Assembly (NCBI RefSeq): GCF_028617075.1
Contig: NZ_JAQKGV010000003.1
Span: forward strand, 62,001-126,000
Direction of reading: 5' to 3'
DNA: 64,000 bases
DNA from: Rubrobacter calidifluminis
Lineage (GTDB): Bacteria; Actinomycetota; Rubrobacteria; Rubrobacterales; Rubrobacteraceae
In this document: in pieces, positions 53,356-61,928 of the stretch
How the letters are laid out: each line of letters opens with the position of its first letter
Numbering within the stretch: position 1 is the stretch's first letter
Position numbers and translations under genes: made by a program
Notes under the pieces: model-generated
What the model saw: the letters and a program-made list of their open reading frames with translations, nothing else
Databases searched by the model: none
What the model was told of the DNA's origin: nothing

Positions 53356-54392
53356 CGAGCGCAGGCATCATCGCCAACCCGGCCTCCGGGCGCGACATCC
53401 GCAGGCTCGTCTCCGGGGCCTCGGTCTTCGACAACGCGGAGAAGGGCAACATGGTCTACCGCCTGATGGTGGGCCTCGGCGCGGCAGGCGTCGAGCGGGT
53501 CGTGATGATGCCCGGCGCCTCCGGGATCTCGGAGAGCCTCAGGCGCAACCTGCTCGGCAACTCTTCGAGGGGAAAAGACGCCCAGGCTCTCCCGGAGCTC
53601 GAGGTCCTAAAGATGCGGCTGCGCCACGACCCGCGCGACACGGCGGAGGCGACGGAGGAGATGTGCGAGCGGGACGTGTCGGTCCTGATCGTGCTCGGGG
53701 GCGACGGGACCAACAGGATCGTCGCCGGGCACTGCGGAGAGGTCCCGCTCTGCCCGCTCTCGACCGGCACCAACAACGCCTTCCCGGAGATGCGCGAGGC
53801 GACCGTGGCCGGCATCGCCTCGGGACTCGTCGCGACCGGCCGGGTGAAGGGCGCGCTGCGCCGGGAGAAGCTGCTGCGCGTCGCGGTGAACGGGGACCAG
53901 GAGGATCTCGCGCTCGTGGACGTCGCGACGAGCACCGACGCCTTCGTGGGGGCACGGGCCCTCTGGCGGCCGTCGGAAGTCTCCGAAGTCTTCGTCACCC
54001 GCGCCTCCCCGGAGTCGACCGGGTTCTCGGCGGTGGCGGGTCTCATCGAACCTGTCCCACCCGAGGCGCCGTACGGGCTCCACCTGAGGCTCGTCGCACC
54101 AGGGGAGGCGAAGATCACCATCCCGGCCCCGCTCGCGCCGGGGCTCGTCGTGCCGGTCGGGGTGGCCGAGGTACGGCGCCTGGAGCCAGAAGAGGAGGTC
54201 GAGCTCGCACCCTTCTCCGGATGTGTGGCGCTGGACGGCGAGCGCGAGCTTGAGGTCTCGGAGCGGGACCGGGTTACGGTGCGGCTGGATCCCGACGGAC
54301 CGTTCACCATCGACGTGGGGAAGGCCATGCGCGAAGCGGCGCGGTGGGGCCTGATGAACGGCGGCATCCCCGGAAAGGAGGACGAAGGATGA
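53352..54392 (+). CDS. acoX: AcoX-like NAD kinase-fold protein
   Basis: A 346-residue ATP-NAD kinase-family protein of the AcoX type that accompanies acetoin genes. It has the kinase motif LIVLGGDGTNRIVA and the following STGTNNAFPE, plus an N-terminal GIIANPASGRDIRRLVSGASVF. The TTG start overlaps the acoC stop by 4 bp. The role of AcoX in acetoin catabolism is not established. Confidence 0.9.
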   Translation: MTSAGIIANPASGRDIRRLVSGASVFDNAEKGNMVYRLMVGLGAAGVERVVMMPGASGISESLRRNLLGNSSRGKDAQALPELEVLKMRLRHDPRDTAEATEEMCERDVSVLIVLGGDGTNRIVAGHCGEVPLCPLSTGTNNAFPEMREATVAGIASGLVATGRVKGALRREKLLRVAVNGDQEDLALVDVATSTDAFVGARALWRPSEVSEVFVTRASPESTGFSAVAGLIEPVPPEAPYGLHLRLVAPGEAKITIPAPLAPGLVVPVGVAEVRRLEPEEEVELAPFSGCVALDGERELEVSERDRVTVRLDPDGPFTIDVGKAMREAARWGLMNGGIPGKEDEG

Positions 54393-55303
54393 GCCTGAAC
54401 CCGCAGACGGAGCAGCTGCTCAGGCAGATGGAGCAGGAGCAGGTTCCGGACATCTCCGAGATGGACGTACCGCGGGCGCGGAAATTCCTGGAGGAGGCGT
54501 TCGGTGAGGCCGGCGCGGAGGAGGTCGCGCGGGTACACTCCCTCACAGTCCCGGGCCCTGCGGGGCGGCTCCCGGTCAGGATCTACGACCCGGGCGGCGA
54601 CGGACGGCGGCCGCTGCTCGTCTTCTACCACGGTGGCGGCTGGGTGATCGGCAACATCGAGAGCCACGATCCCGTCTGCCGGGCGCTCGCGCGGGCCTCA
54701 GGGTACGCGGTCGCCTCGGTCGAGTACCGGCTCGCCCCGGAGAGCGCCTTCCCCGCCGCCCCGGAGGACTGCTACGCGGCGACCCGCTGGCTCGCCGGGA
54801 ACGCCCGGGAGATGGGCTACGACGCCTCGCGCCTGGTGGTCGCCGGTGATTCGGCCGGTGGGAACCTGGCCGCGGTCGTCGCGCTCATGGCCCGCAGGCA
54901 GGGAGGGCCGGAGATCTCCCGGCAGGTCCTCATCTACCCCGCAGTGGACCTAGGGGGCCGTTACCCCTCCCACGAGGAGAACGGCGAGGGGTACTTCCTG
55001 ACCACGGCGGCGATGGAGTGGTTCGTGACCCACTACATCCAGGACGAGGCCGCAGCGAAGAGCTGGATGGCCTCTCCGCTGCTGGCGGAGGACCACTCCG
55101 GGCTCCCGCCGGCTGTCGTCCTCACCGCCGGCTTCGACCCCCTGCGCGACGAGGGACGGGCTTACGCCCGGAAGCTGCGCGAGGCCGGGGTCAAGGTGGA
55201 GGAGATCCGCCACGACGACCAGATCCACGGCTTCGTCTCGATGCTCGGCCTCCTCGACGACGCCCGCTCCGCGATAGAGGAGCTGGCCGAGAGGATCAGA
55301 TGA
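54389..55303 (+). CDS. Alpha/beta hydrolase of the hormone-sensitive-lipase family (esterase)
   Basis: A 304-residue HSL-family esterase: oxyanion motif FYHGGGWVIG, nucleophile GDSAGGNLAAVVAL, acid in GFDPLRDEG and histidine in DDQIHGFVSM. Substrates of relatives are short-chain esters. The ATG overlaps the acoX stop (ATGA) and AAAGGAGG precedes it, so it is the fifth gene of the aco operon, which is unusual. The 3' end overlaps the convergent amidase gene by 8 bp. Confidence 0.91.
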   Translation: MSLNPQTEQLLRQMEQEQVPDISEMDVPRARKFLEEAFGEAGAEEVARVHSLTVPGPAGRLPVRIYDPGGDGRRPLLVFYHGGGWVIGNIESHDPVCRALARASGYAVASVEYRLAPESAFPAAPEDCYAATRWLAGNAREMGYDASRLVVAGDSAGGNLAAVVALMARRQGGPEISRQVLIYPAVDLGGRYPSHEENGEGYFLTTAAMEWFVTHYIQDEAAAKSWMASPLLAEDHSGLPPAVVLTAGFDPLRDEGRAYARKLREAGVKVEEIRHDDQIHGFVSMLGLLDDARSAIEELAERIR

Positions 55304-56420
55304 AGATATCCAGCGGCAGGAGCGCCGAGACCAGCATGTTCGGCACGTCGACGGTCTGGCTTATCCTGAGGTCCACCGCCACGCTGCACAGGGCGTAGGC
55401 CTGCTGGCGATCGTAGCCCCGCTCGCCGAGGTGTTCGATCATGTTGAGCAGCGCGTTCTTCGCAGCCAGGGTGATGTCCTCCCCCGTACTCTCCCCGTCC
55501 CGGCTCACCCCGATACCGGTGGTGGCGTAGAAGCGGCGCGGGGCGGCGAGCTCTGGCGCGGTGAAGTAGTCGTCGCGGTAGAAGCGCAGGTCGCGGATGC
55601 CCCTCCTCTCCGCCTCGCCCTTGTGGACGAAGAAGCGCAGGTGCACCCGGGAACGCATCTCTATCCCGGTACCGCACGCCTCGCAGTCTCCCTGCGCGTA
55701 GTGGATGTCCCCGGTCGAGACGAGCGCCCCTTCCCGGTAGACCGGGATCAGGACGGTGACCCCCGGAGAGAGCTGCTTGATGTCCAGGTTCCCCGCGATC
55801 TCACGCGGCGGGATGGTCCTCAGCCCCTCCTCCGCGATGCGCCCGCCGGGGACGGCCCCGGCGGGGTCCGGTGGGAGAGCAAACCCGCCGCGCGAGGCCA
55901 CCGCCGCCTCCCGCTCGGTGATCGTGCGCCGGAGCTCCGCGCTCGGGGCGAGGCCGAGGGAGGCTAGGTGCGGGTTGTAGCGCAACCTCACGCCGGGGAG
56001 TTGTTCGGACTCGGCGTACTCGGTGCCGTTGAGACGCCAGTGGACTATGTAGGGCTCTGGAAACTCGTCGCGCAGGAAGCCGAAGCCGGGCACCTCGACG
56101 GTGTACCCCCACTGGTCCCACGGGTCGGGCTCTATGGCCAGCGCCTTGACCTCCAGCAGGTCTCCGGGTTCGGCGCCTTTGACGTAGACCGGCCCGGTCA
56201 GCGGGTGGACGGGACCGAGGTCGAGTCTGCCGACGTCATCGGCGGTCGATGTGGGGTCGAGCTGCCCGTCGAAGGCGTCGCGGGTCTCGTAGATCACGGC
56301 ATCTCCGGGGTCCACCTCGACCACCGGCTCCAGGTCCTCGTGCCAGCGGTTGTGCCCGGTGTGGGGCTCGTCGGCGAGCCGCTTCGACGGATCTATCGAG
56401 ATGATGTGCTCTTTGGGCAT
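55296..56420 (-). CDS. Acetamidase/formamidase family protein
   Basis: A 374-residue FmdA/AmdA-type amidase that hydrolyses short amides to ammonia and the acid. Conserved blocks: HNRWHEDLEPVVEVDPGDAVIYETRDA, GPVHPLTGPVYVKGAEPGDLLEV, GGNLDIKQLSPG-like IAGNLDIKQLSPGVTVLIPV and STGDIHYAQGDCEACGTGIEM. It is transcribed against the aco operon; its expression is probably independent. Confidence 0.93.
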   Translation of the reverse strand: MPKEHIISIDPSKRLADEPHTGHNRWHEDLEPVVEVDPGDAVIYETRDAFDGQLDPTSTADDVGRLDLGPVHPLTGPVYVKGAEPGDLLEVKALAIEPDPWDQWGYTVEVPGFGFLRDEFPEPYIVHWRLNGTEYAESEQLPGVRLRYNPHLASLGLAPSAELRRTITEREAAVASRGGFALPPDPAGAVPGGRIAEEGLRTIPPREIAGNLDIKQLSPGVTVLIPVYREGALVSTGDIHYAQGDCEACGTGIEMRSRVHLRFFVHKGEAERRGIRDLRFYRDDYFTAPELAAPRRFYATTGIGVSRDGESTGEDITLAAKNALLNMIEHLGERGYDRQQAYALCSVAVDLRISQTVDVPNMLVSALLPLDIFI

Positions 56421-56546
56421 CCTCTCCCCTCTCTATCAGTCCGTGCCCACTTGAGGCTCATTTTAGCCGTTTTCACGCCCCGGACGCCCGGGATATAATC
56501 GCCGGGGATCAGGCGGAACTGCAGAGTCTCGTTCCCGGAGGTGCGG

Positions 56547-58241
56547 GTGGCGAAGAGGTTCTTGTACGGGCGCAGCGATGTAGGGGCTCACGGGAAGCCC
56601 GGGCGCCGGCGACCGATTTGGTGGGCGGGTGTGGCCGTGCTCACCCTGGCCCTGCTCGTACTCCTCGCCGCGGCGGGCGAGTGGTTCGTCTACCGGGACA
56701 GGATCTACCCTGGAATCACGGTTGCGGGCGTCTCCCTCTCCGGGAAGACCCCACAACAGGCAGCCGCAATCCTGCGCCAGCGCGCAAAAGGCCTCCCTGG
56801 AAAGTTCATCATCAGGCTGCCCGGAGGCAGGAGCGTCGCCCTCGACTCCTCCCAACTCGGCCTGAATCTCGACGCCGGAAAGAGTGCGAGGCGGGCCTAC
56901 GAGGTGGGACGGGAGGGTTGGATCGGATCCCGCCTGGCGGGGATGGCCGGGGCCCTGCTCGGTTCGGGGCGCGTCGAGCCCGTCATAAGCTTTCGCGAGA
57001 AGTCGGCACGTCATGCCGTCGAGCAGCTCGCGGCGAAGCTCGACCACGGGCCCCGCGATGCCTCGGTAAATATAGACGGGGCCGATGTCAAGGTGATCCC
57101 CTCCCATACGGGGTACTGGCTCGACGTCTCCGCGACCGTGAGGAACATACACCGGGCGTCGGAGAACCTGAAGGCCCGGGCCGGGGCCGTCGGGCGCACC
57201 CTGGAACCGCGGGTCCGCACCCCGGCGGCGGAGGCTGCATCGGGCCAGATCCGGGCCGCCCTCTCCTCCCCGCTCACGCTCACGGCTGCGAACCACAGGT
57301 GGGTCTTCGATCCCGCTCAGGTCGCCCGGATGATAGACGTCTCCTCCCACGGCTCCCGGCTCGACGTAGGGCTGAGCAGGGAGGGCTTCGAGCGGGTGGC
57401 CTCCGGCATGCTCTCCTCCCTCGAGGTCTCCCCGCAGAGCGCCTCCTACAGTGTCTCCGGCGACGCCGTCGAGGTTCTGCCCTCGCACACCGGCCGCAGG
57501 GTGGAGGAGAAGAAGCTCCTCGCCGCCATGGAAGGCGGCCTGTTCTCCGGGGACCATTCCTTCCGCGTCCAGACCAGGATGGTAAAACCGAAGCTTACCA
57601 CCCGGGAGGCACAGCGCCTGAAGCCCACCACGCTCCTCGGCTCTTACGAGACCGACTACACCTGGGATACCGAACCGGGACAGATGGCCAACTACAGGAT
57701 AGCCTCCAACGCGATCAACAACACCCTCGTCGCACCGGGGCAGGTCTTCTCCTTCGACGACAAGACAGAGGGGCTACACTACCAGCCCTCCAAGGTGATC
57801 GAGAACGGCAAGGTCAAGGAGGCACTGGGCGGGGGGATGTGTCAGATCTCCTCGACGCTCTACATGGCGGCGAACTACGCGGGCCTCAAGGTCCTCGAAC
57901 GCCACCCCCACTACGCCCAGCTCCCCTACATCCGGCCCGGCTTCGACGCGACGGTGTGGTTCGGCAGCGGGAGCGGCCCGGACTCCGGCAGGCTGGACAT
58001 GAAGTTCAAGAACAACACGTCGGGGTATCTGCTCCTGAAGGAGTGGGTCGGGAGCGACGGCTACGTCCACGCCCAGATCTGGGGCCGCCCGACCGGCAGG
58101 CACGTCACGATGTGGTCGAAGGAGGTCGCCTCGGGTCCCGGCTACACCCGCTGGGTCACCTACAAAAAGGTCACGAAGGACGGCAGGGTCCTCTTCGACG
58201 GCGTGCTGCACGTGGACACCTACAAACCCCTGAGCATCTGA
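56547..58241 (+). CDS. VanW family protein with PG_binding_4 domains
   Basis: A 564-residue membrane-anchored exported protein. One N-terminal helix (WWAGVAVLTLALLVLLAAAG) is followed by two PG_binding_4-like segments (residues ~55-150 and ~200-345, GITVAGVSLSGKTPQQAAAIL; DAVEVLPSHTGRRVE) and a VanW domain (~370-510, FSFDDKTEGLHYQPSKVIENGK, GGGMCQISSTLYMAANYAGL). Related YoaR-like proteins have unclear cell-wall functions. GTG 56547 has CGGAGGTGC upstream; GTG 56541 is an alternative. Confidence 0.9.
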   Translation: MAKRFLYGRSDVGAHGKPGRRRPIWWAGVAVLTLALLVLLAAAGEWFVYRDRIYPGITVAGVSLSGKTPQQAAAILRQRAKGLPGKFIIRLPGGRSVALDSSQLGLNLDAGKSARRAYEVGREGWIGSRLAGMAGALLGSGRVEPVISFREKSARHAVEQLAAKLDHGPRDASVNIDGADVKVIPSHTGYWLDVSATVRNIHRASENLKARAGAVGRTLEPRVRTPAAEAASGQIRAALSSPLTLTAANHRWVFDPAQVARMIDVSSHGSRLDVGLSREGFERVASGMLSSLEVSPQSASYSVSGDAVEVLPSHTGRRVEEKKLLAAMEGGLFSGDHSFRVQTRMVKPKLTTREAQRLKPTTLLGSYETDYTWDTEPGQMANYRIASNAINNTLVAPGQVFSFDDKTEGLHYQPSKVIENGKVKEALGGGMCQISSTLYMAANYAGLKVLERHPHYAQLPYIRPGFDATVWFGSGSGPDSGRLDMKFKNNTSGYLLLKEWVGSDGYVHAQIWGRPTGRHVTMWSKEVASGPGYTRWVTYKKVTKDGRVLFDGVLHVDTYKPLSI

Positions 58242-58248
58242 ACCCGCG

Positions 58249-59037
58249 CTACAGCGCCCGCACCATGCCCCCGTCCACCAGCACGGCCTGCCCGGTGACG
58301 TAGGAGTTCGCCGGAGAGACGAGGAAGGTCGCGAGCCGGGCGAGCTCTTCCGGGGTGCCGTACCTGCCGAGCGGGATCCCGGCCTCGGATCGGGCCTTTG
58401 CTTCCTCGGGCGTGACGCCCATCTCCCGGGCCCGCGCCTCGTCGAGCTGCCTGACGCGGTCGGTCGAGATCCTGCCGGGTCCGATAGTGTTGACGAGTAT
58501 CCCCTCGGGGGCGAGCTCCGCTGCCAGGCTCTTGGCGAGCCCGGCCACCCCGGCCCGGAAGGTATTGGAGAGCACGAGCCCCTCTATGGGCTGTTTTATC
58601 GAGGAGGAGGCGATGTTGAGGATTCGCCCGCTCCTGCTCGCACGCAGGTGGGGCAGCGCCTCGCGCACCAGCCGCACGACGCTGAGCAGGTTGAGCTCGA
58701 ACGCCTCCCGCCAGGCCTCATCCCCGAAGTCCTCGAAATCCCCCGCCGGAGGCCCCCCGGAGTTGGTGACCAGCACGTCGAGCCCGCCGAGACGGCCCGC
58801 GGCCTCCGCGACCAGACGCCTCACATCCTCCGCCCGACGGAGGTCGGCCGCAACCCATCCGACCTGGCCCCCGGTTTCCCCGGCGATCCCGGCGGCGGCC
58901 TCCTCCAGCGTCCCTTTGCTCCGGCTCGTGATCACGACCCGCGCCCCCTCCGCCGCGAGCTCACGGGCCACCGCCCGCCCGAGCCCCCGGCTGGAGGCCG
59001 CGACCAGCGCTCTGCTCCCTTCGAGACCGAGATCCAT
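58249..59037 (-). CDS. Short-chain dehydrogenase/reductase family protein with atypical active site
   Basis: A 262-residue SDR with the usual cofactor loop AASSRGLG (13-20), NSGG in place of NAG (92-95) and serines S144-S146. At the position of the catalytic Tyr-x3-Lys it reads S157-N-T-F-R161, so neither Tyr nor Lys is present. A divergent subfamily with LSNxxR at this site exists; its catalytic mechanism is unclear. It ends VTGQAVLVDGGMVRAL, the family C-terminus. The gene is 3 bp from the hemerythrin stop and may belong to the same operon. Confidence 0.88.
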   Translation of the reverse strand: MDLGLEGSRALVAASSRGLGRAVARELAAEGARVVITSRSKGTLEEAAAGIAGETGGQVGWVAADLRRAEDVRRLVAEAAGRLGGLDVLVTNSGGPPAGDFEDFGDEAWREAFELNLLSVVRLVREALPHLRASRSGRILNIASSSIKQPIEGLVLSNTFRAGVAGLAKSLAAELAPEGILVNTIGPGRISTDRVRQLDEARAREMGVTPEEAKARSEAGIPLGRYGTPEELARLATFLVSPANSYVTGQAVLVDGGMVRAL

Positions 59038-59040
59038 CGC

Positions 59041-59493
59041 CTAACCAGCCTCCTCCACCCGACGCCCTATCTCCCCCAGCTGCTCCTCCGAAAGGCTCCG
59101 CTCGACGAGCGGGAAGAGCCGGCGCTCCTCGAGCCGGATGTGCTCGTCGAGCCGCTCCCCGATCTCGCTCAGTACATCAGCGTGTACTTCGTTTCTCTCC
59201 ACCTGCTCCTCCAGCTCCATCACGAGCCCGCGTATGATGGCGTGGTCCCGCGCCGTGAGCACGACGGGCTCGGCCCCGAGATCCCCGCCGTAGCGGGCGT
59301 AGACCGGCAAGAGCACCTCCTCCTCGAGCCTGAAGTGCCCGCTCGTCTCCTCCCGCCAGAACGGCAGGAAGGCACGTCCGGCTCCGATCCTGGCCTCCAC
59401 ATCCTCACCCGCCGCCCGTCGCAACCTCCTGGCCTGCACGAGCCCCTGATGGTGGTCCTCGGAGAATTTCCTGAGCGCAGGATGCCGCTTCAC
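59041..59493 (-). CDS. Hemerythrin domain protein (HHE)
   Basis: A 150-residue diiron hemerythrin-like protein with ligand histidines in FSEDHHQGL (residues 14-15), HFRLEEEVLLPVYARYGG, LTARDHAIIRGLVMELEE and LDEHIRLEERRLFPLVE. Binds oxygen, NO or senses iron/redox in relatives. Its GTG overlaps the cupin stop by 4 bp. It is the first of three hemerythrin-fold proteins within 3.6 kb. Confidence 0.9.
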   Translation of the reverse strand: MKRHPALRKFSEDHHQGLVQARRLRRAAGEDVEARIGAGRAFLPFWREETSGHFRLEEEVLLPVYARYGGDLGAEPVVLTARDHAIIRGLVMELEEQVERNEVHADVLSEIGERLDEHIRLEERRLFPLVERSLSEEQLGEIGRRVEEAG

Positions 59494-59852
59494 GCCTCAC
59501 CCCCGCCGCGTCCGATCCGGATCGGACCCTTCCGACGGTGCACCGAGAGATACGACACCCCCTCAGGCCTGGCCTCGAACGACCGGCGTGCCCCTTTGGG
59601 TACGAAGACGAACCTCCCAGGCCCGATCTCGCACCTCTCCCCCTCGACCTCCACGGTGCCGCTCCCGAAGACCCCGATCACCAGCACATCCACCTCCCCG
59701 TTCACGTGCTCCCCGATGCCCCCTCCACCCGGCAACCGCACCAGGTTGGCGTTCAGATCCTCGCTCCCCTCCAGTTTCCAGACCGTCCCCACCCCCGAAC
59801 CCGCCACACGTCCCAGATCCTCCGAGACCACCGAACCATGACCTCTGCTCAT
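59490..59852 (-). CDS. Cupin domain protein
   Basis: A 120-residue single cupin: IGEHVNGEVDVLVIGVFGSGTVEVEGE for cupin motif 1 and IGPGRFVFVPKGARRSFEA for motif 2; metal ligands are degenerate (few histidines). Function unknown. It overlaps the hemerythrin gene, giving a cupin-hemerythrin pair. ATG start; the ORF reads toward the hemerythrin gene from the 158-bp divergent gap that it shares with the RIC gene. Confidence 0.85.
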   Translation of the reverse strand: MSRGHGSVVSEDLGRVAGSGVGTVWKLEGSEDLNANLVRLPGGGGIGEHVNGEVDVLVIGVFGSGTVEVEGERCEIGPGRFVFVPKGARRSFEARPEGVSYLSVHRRKGPIRIGRGGGEA

Positions 59853-59969
59853 CCCGGCCTCCCTCGACGAACGCCTCCAGAGTCCATCCCAGCCATCCTA
59901 GCACCGGCCCCGGCGTGTGACCCCTCACACCTCCTCCTTGCACCCACCAACCCGTGGTGTCAATATACT

Positions 59970-59981
59970 ATTACGTTTTAT
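59970..59981. promoter_or_regulatory. Shared motif ATTACGTTTT upstream of the RIC gene
   Basis: ATTACGTTTTAT, 30 bp before the RIC ATG, just after a TATACT that may be a -10 box. The same ten bases ATTACGTTTT recur at 63159, upstream of the TehA-like gene, and the reverse complement ATAAAACGT occurs at 61295 before the ferredoxin. Candidate regulator site; statistical significance is not computed. Confidence 0.45.
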
Positions 59982-60010
59982 GTGTCGTTTACTGGAGAAA
60001 GAGGTGGTGG

Positions 60011-60715
60011 ATGATGATCCCGACCTGGAGGAAGGTTGGTGAGCTCGTGGCGGAGGTGCCCGGCCGGTCACGGGTGTTCGAGGAGGTGGGGATAGACTAC
60101 TGCTGCGGCGGGGACGTCTCCCTTGCGGATGCCTGCGAGGCGGCCGGGGTAACCGTGGAGGAGATCGCGAAGAGGCTGGAGGGAGAAACGGGTACGGCCG
60201 GTGAGAAGCCGGACCTTGTGAGCATGGGCATGGGGGAGCTGGTCGAGCACATCGTGAAGGTCCATCACGACTACCTGCGCTCCGAGCTTCCCAGGCTGGA
60301 GCGGCTGATCGGGAAGGTGGAGGCGGCGCACGGGGAGACCCATCCGGAGCTCGGTGAGCTGAAGGAAGAGTTCGGGCGGCTGCGGGCGGAGCTCGAGGAG
60401 CACACCGCGGAGGAAGAGGCGGTGATCTTCCCGGCCGGGGTGAGGCTCGAGCGCGGGGAACCGGCCGGTGTGGAAGGCTCCCTCGGCGATCTGCTGGGGA
60501 AGAGCGTGAGGGAGCACATAGCGACCGGACGTCGGCTGCAGAAGATCCGGAAGCTCACCGACGGCTACCGCATACCGGAGGACGCCTGCAATTCCTACCG
60601 GGCGATGCTCGACGGTCTCGCCGAGCTCGAGCGCGACACCCACCATCACATCTTCAAAGAGAACAGCCTGCTCTTCCCCAGGATGAAATCCCGTGAAGAG
60701 GAGATGCGCGGATGA
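60011..60715 (+). CDS. Iron-sulfur cluster repair diiron protein (RIC/ScdA/YtfE)
   Basis: A 234-residue RIC-type protein that repairs Fe-S clusters after NO or oxidative damage. N-terminal ScdA_N domain with GIDYCCGGDVSLADAC (C31, C32), then a hemerythrin domain with EHIVKVHHDYLRSELPRLE, EHTAEEEAVIFP, REHIATGRR and THHHIFKENSLLFPRM. Two ATGs at 60011/60014; AGAAAGAGGTGG precedes. It overlaps the zinc-ribbon gene by 4 bp and starts a five-gene plus-strand set. Confidence 0.94.
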   Translation: MMIPTWRKVGELVAEVPGRSRVFEEVGIDYCCGGDVSLADACEAAGVTVEEIAKRLEGETGTAGEKPDLVSMGMGELVEHIVKVHHDYLRSELPRLERLIGKVEAAHGETHPELGELKEEFGRLRAELEEHTAEEEAVIFPAGVRLERGEPAGVEGSLGDLLGKSVREHIATGRRLQKIRKLTDGYRIPEDACNSYRAMLDGLAELERDTHHHIFKENSLLFPRMKSREEEMRG

Positions 60716-60933
60716 TAGACGCAAATTTTCCCCAGCCGGTGTGGGCCTGCACGGGGTGCGGAACCTCCTACGCCCCAGAAGAAGTCCTCTTCCTCTACTC
60801 CGACGAGTCAGGCCCCCGTTGCAGGGAGTGCGGGAGCATCCTTCTCGGGCCCCTGATCCCTGCCGTCATGACCGGTGAGAAGAGCGCACAAATTCTCGTC
60901 GCTTCCGGCGAGCGTATCCAGACAGGAGGTTGA
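60712..60933 (+). CDS. Small zinc-ribbon protein
   Basis: 73 residues with two CxxC knuckles, C13-x2-C16 and C37-x2-C40, spaced like a rubredoxin-like or zinc-ribbon fold. No family name is certain. The ATG overlaps the RIC stop (ATGA), so it is co-translated with the repair protein; a metal-binding partner is plausible but unproven. Confidence 0.8.
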   Translation: MIDANFPQPVWACTGCGTSYAPEEVLFLYSDESGPRCRECGSILLGPLIPAVMTGEKSAQILVASGERIQTGG

Positions 60934-60935
60934 GC

Positions 60936-61247
60936 ATGCAAAAGACCGTAAGCGAAGAGCGCGTCAGAGACCAGCTCAGGACCGTGATAGACCCCGAGCT
61001 CGGCCTCGATATAGTCGAGCTCGGGCTCGTCTACGACATAAAGGTGGAGCAGGATGGACGCCACGTCGACGTGACGTTCTCCCTGACGAGCCCGATGTGC
61101 CCCGTGGGCGACATGATCCAGGAGCAGGTCGAAAACGAGGTGCTCTCCATCGAAGGAGTCGAGACAGTCGACGCCCACCTCTCCTTCGAACCCCACTGGA
61201 ACCCGGACATGATAAGCCCCGCCGCCAAGCTCTTCTTCGGCCGCTAG
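60936..61247 (+). CDS. MIP18/DUF59 Fe-S assembly factor (SufT-like)
   Basis: A 103-residue DUF59 protein: TVIDPELGLDIVELGLVYDI, then TSPMCPVGDMI with the conserved cysteine C55. Relatives (SufT, PaaD, MIP18) help insert or transfer Fe-S clusters. AGGAGG six bases before the ATG. It is part of the RIC operon, consistent with cluster repair. Confidence 0.9.
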   Translation: MQKTVSEERVRDQLRTVIDPELGLDIVELGLVYDIKVEQDGRHVDVTFSLTSPMCPVGDMIQEQVENEVLSIEGVETVDAHLSFEPHWNPDMISPAAKLFFGR

Positions 61248-61300
61248 AAATCACACAGCCGCGTGATCCCGGTCATGCAGCCCTTGCCTCGCAAATAAAA

Positions 61301-61319
61301 CGTTACATAATCAGTAACG
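61301..61319. promoter_or_regulatory. Inverted repeat upstream of the ferredoxin gene
   Basis: CGTTAC-ATAATCA-GTAACG, a perfect 6-7-6 inverted repeat 30 bp before the ATG, immediately preceded by ATAAAA. The 6-7-6 layout suits a dimeric regulator; overlap with the promoter would allow repression or activation. Confidence 0.6.
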
Positions 61320-61348
61320 GTTAGTGGTCGAGGAAGAGAGGAGGCGCG

Positions 61349-61585
61349 ATGCCCTACGTGATCACGGAGCCGTGCATCGGGACGAAGAACCAGGCGTGTG
61401 TGGAGGTCTGTCCGGTCGACTGCATATATGATGCGGGGGATCAGTTCATGATCAACCCGGAGGAGTGCATCGACTGCGGGGCGTGCGAGCCGGAGTGCCC
61501 GGTCGAGGCGATCTTCCCGGAGGACGAGGTCCCCGAGGACATGCGGTCGTTCATAACCAAGGCGCAGGAGTTCTTCTCGTCCTGA
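61349..61585 (+). CDS. fdxA: Ferredoxin, FdxA-type with two iron-sulfur clusters
   Basis: A 78-residue 7Fe-type ferredoxin. Cysteines C9, C17 and C50 match the 3Fe-4S ligands of Azotobacter FdI, C21, C40, C43 and C46 the 4Fe-4S set, and C25 the extra cysteine, each shifted by one residue. Low-potential electron carrier. AGAGGAGG precedes the ATG. A separate inverted-repeat promoter region lies upstream. Confidence 0.94.
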   Translation: MPYVITEPCIGTKNQACVEVCPVDCIYDAGDQFMINPEECIDCGACEPECPVEAIFPEDEVPEDMRSFITKAQEFFSS

Positions 61586-61651
61586 GGCGTGGGATGGCGC
61601 GGGCGGGGGAGCGCAGGATGTTTCCCCGCCTGCTTTGGTGTGAGGAGGGAG

Positions 61652-61921
61652 ATGGCGAAGACGCACAGGGTAACCTTCAAGAAGAGCGGCATCACCATAG
61701 AGTGCTCCGAGGACGAGTACATCCTCGAGAAGGCCGAGGAGAACGGGTTAGACCTCCCCTACGACTGCAGGAGCGGCACCTGCACCACCTGCATGCAGAT
61801 GTGCCTCGAGGGAGAGATAGACCAGGATCTTGCGTTTGCGATCTCCGACGAGGAGCTTGCGGAGGGATATCGTCTGATCTGCATCGGCAGCCCCCTCTCC
61901 GACGTCGTGCTCGACGCCTGA
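61652..61921 (+). CDS. 2Fe-2S plant-type ferredoxin
   Basis: An 89-residue ferredoxin with the plant-type ligands C39, C44, C47 and C77 (DCRSGTCTTC and YRLICIG). Start at ATG 61652 after GAGGAGG; the frame extends upstream to 61589 without a ribosome site. The gap to fdxA is 66 bp, so both ferredoxins are probably cotranscribed. It ends 7 bp from the convergent hemerythrin stop. Confidence 0.93.
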   Translation: MAKTHRVTFKKSGITIECSEDEYILEKAEENGLDLPYDCRSGTCTTCMQMCLEGEIDQDLAFAISDEELAEGYRLICIGSPLSDVVLDA

Positions 61922-61928
61922 GATAGGC

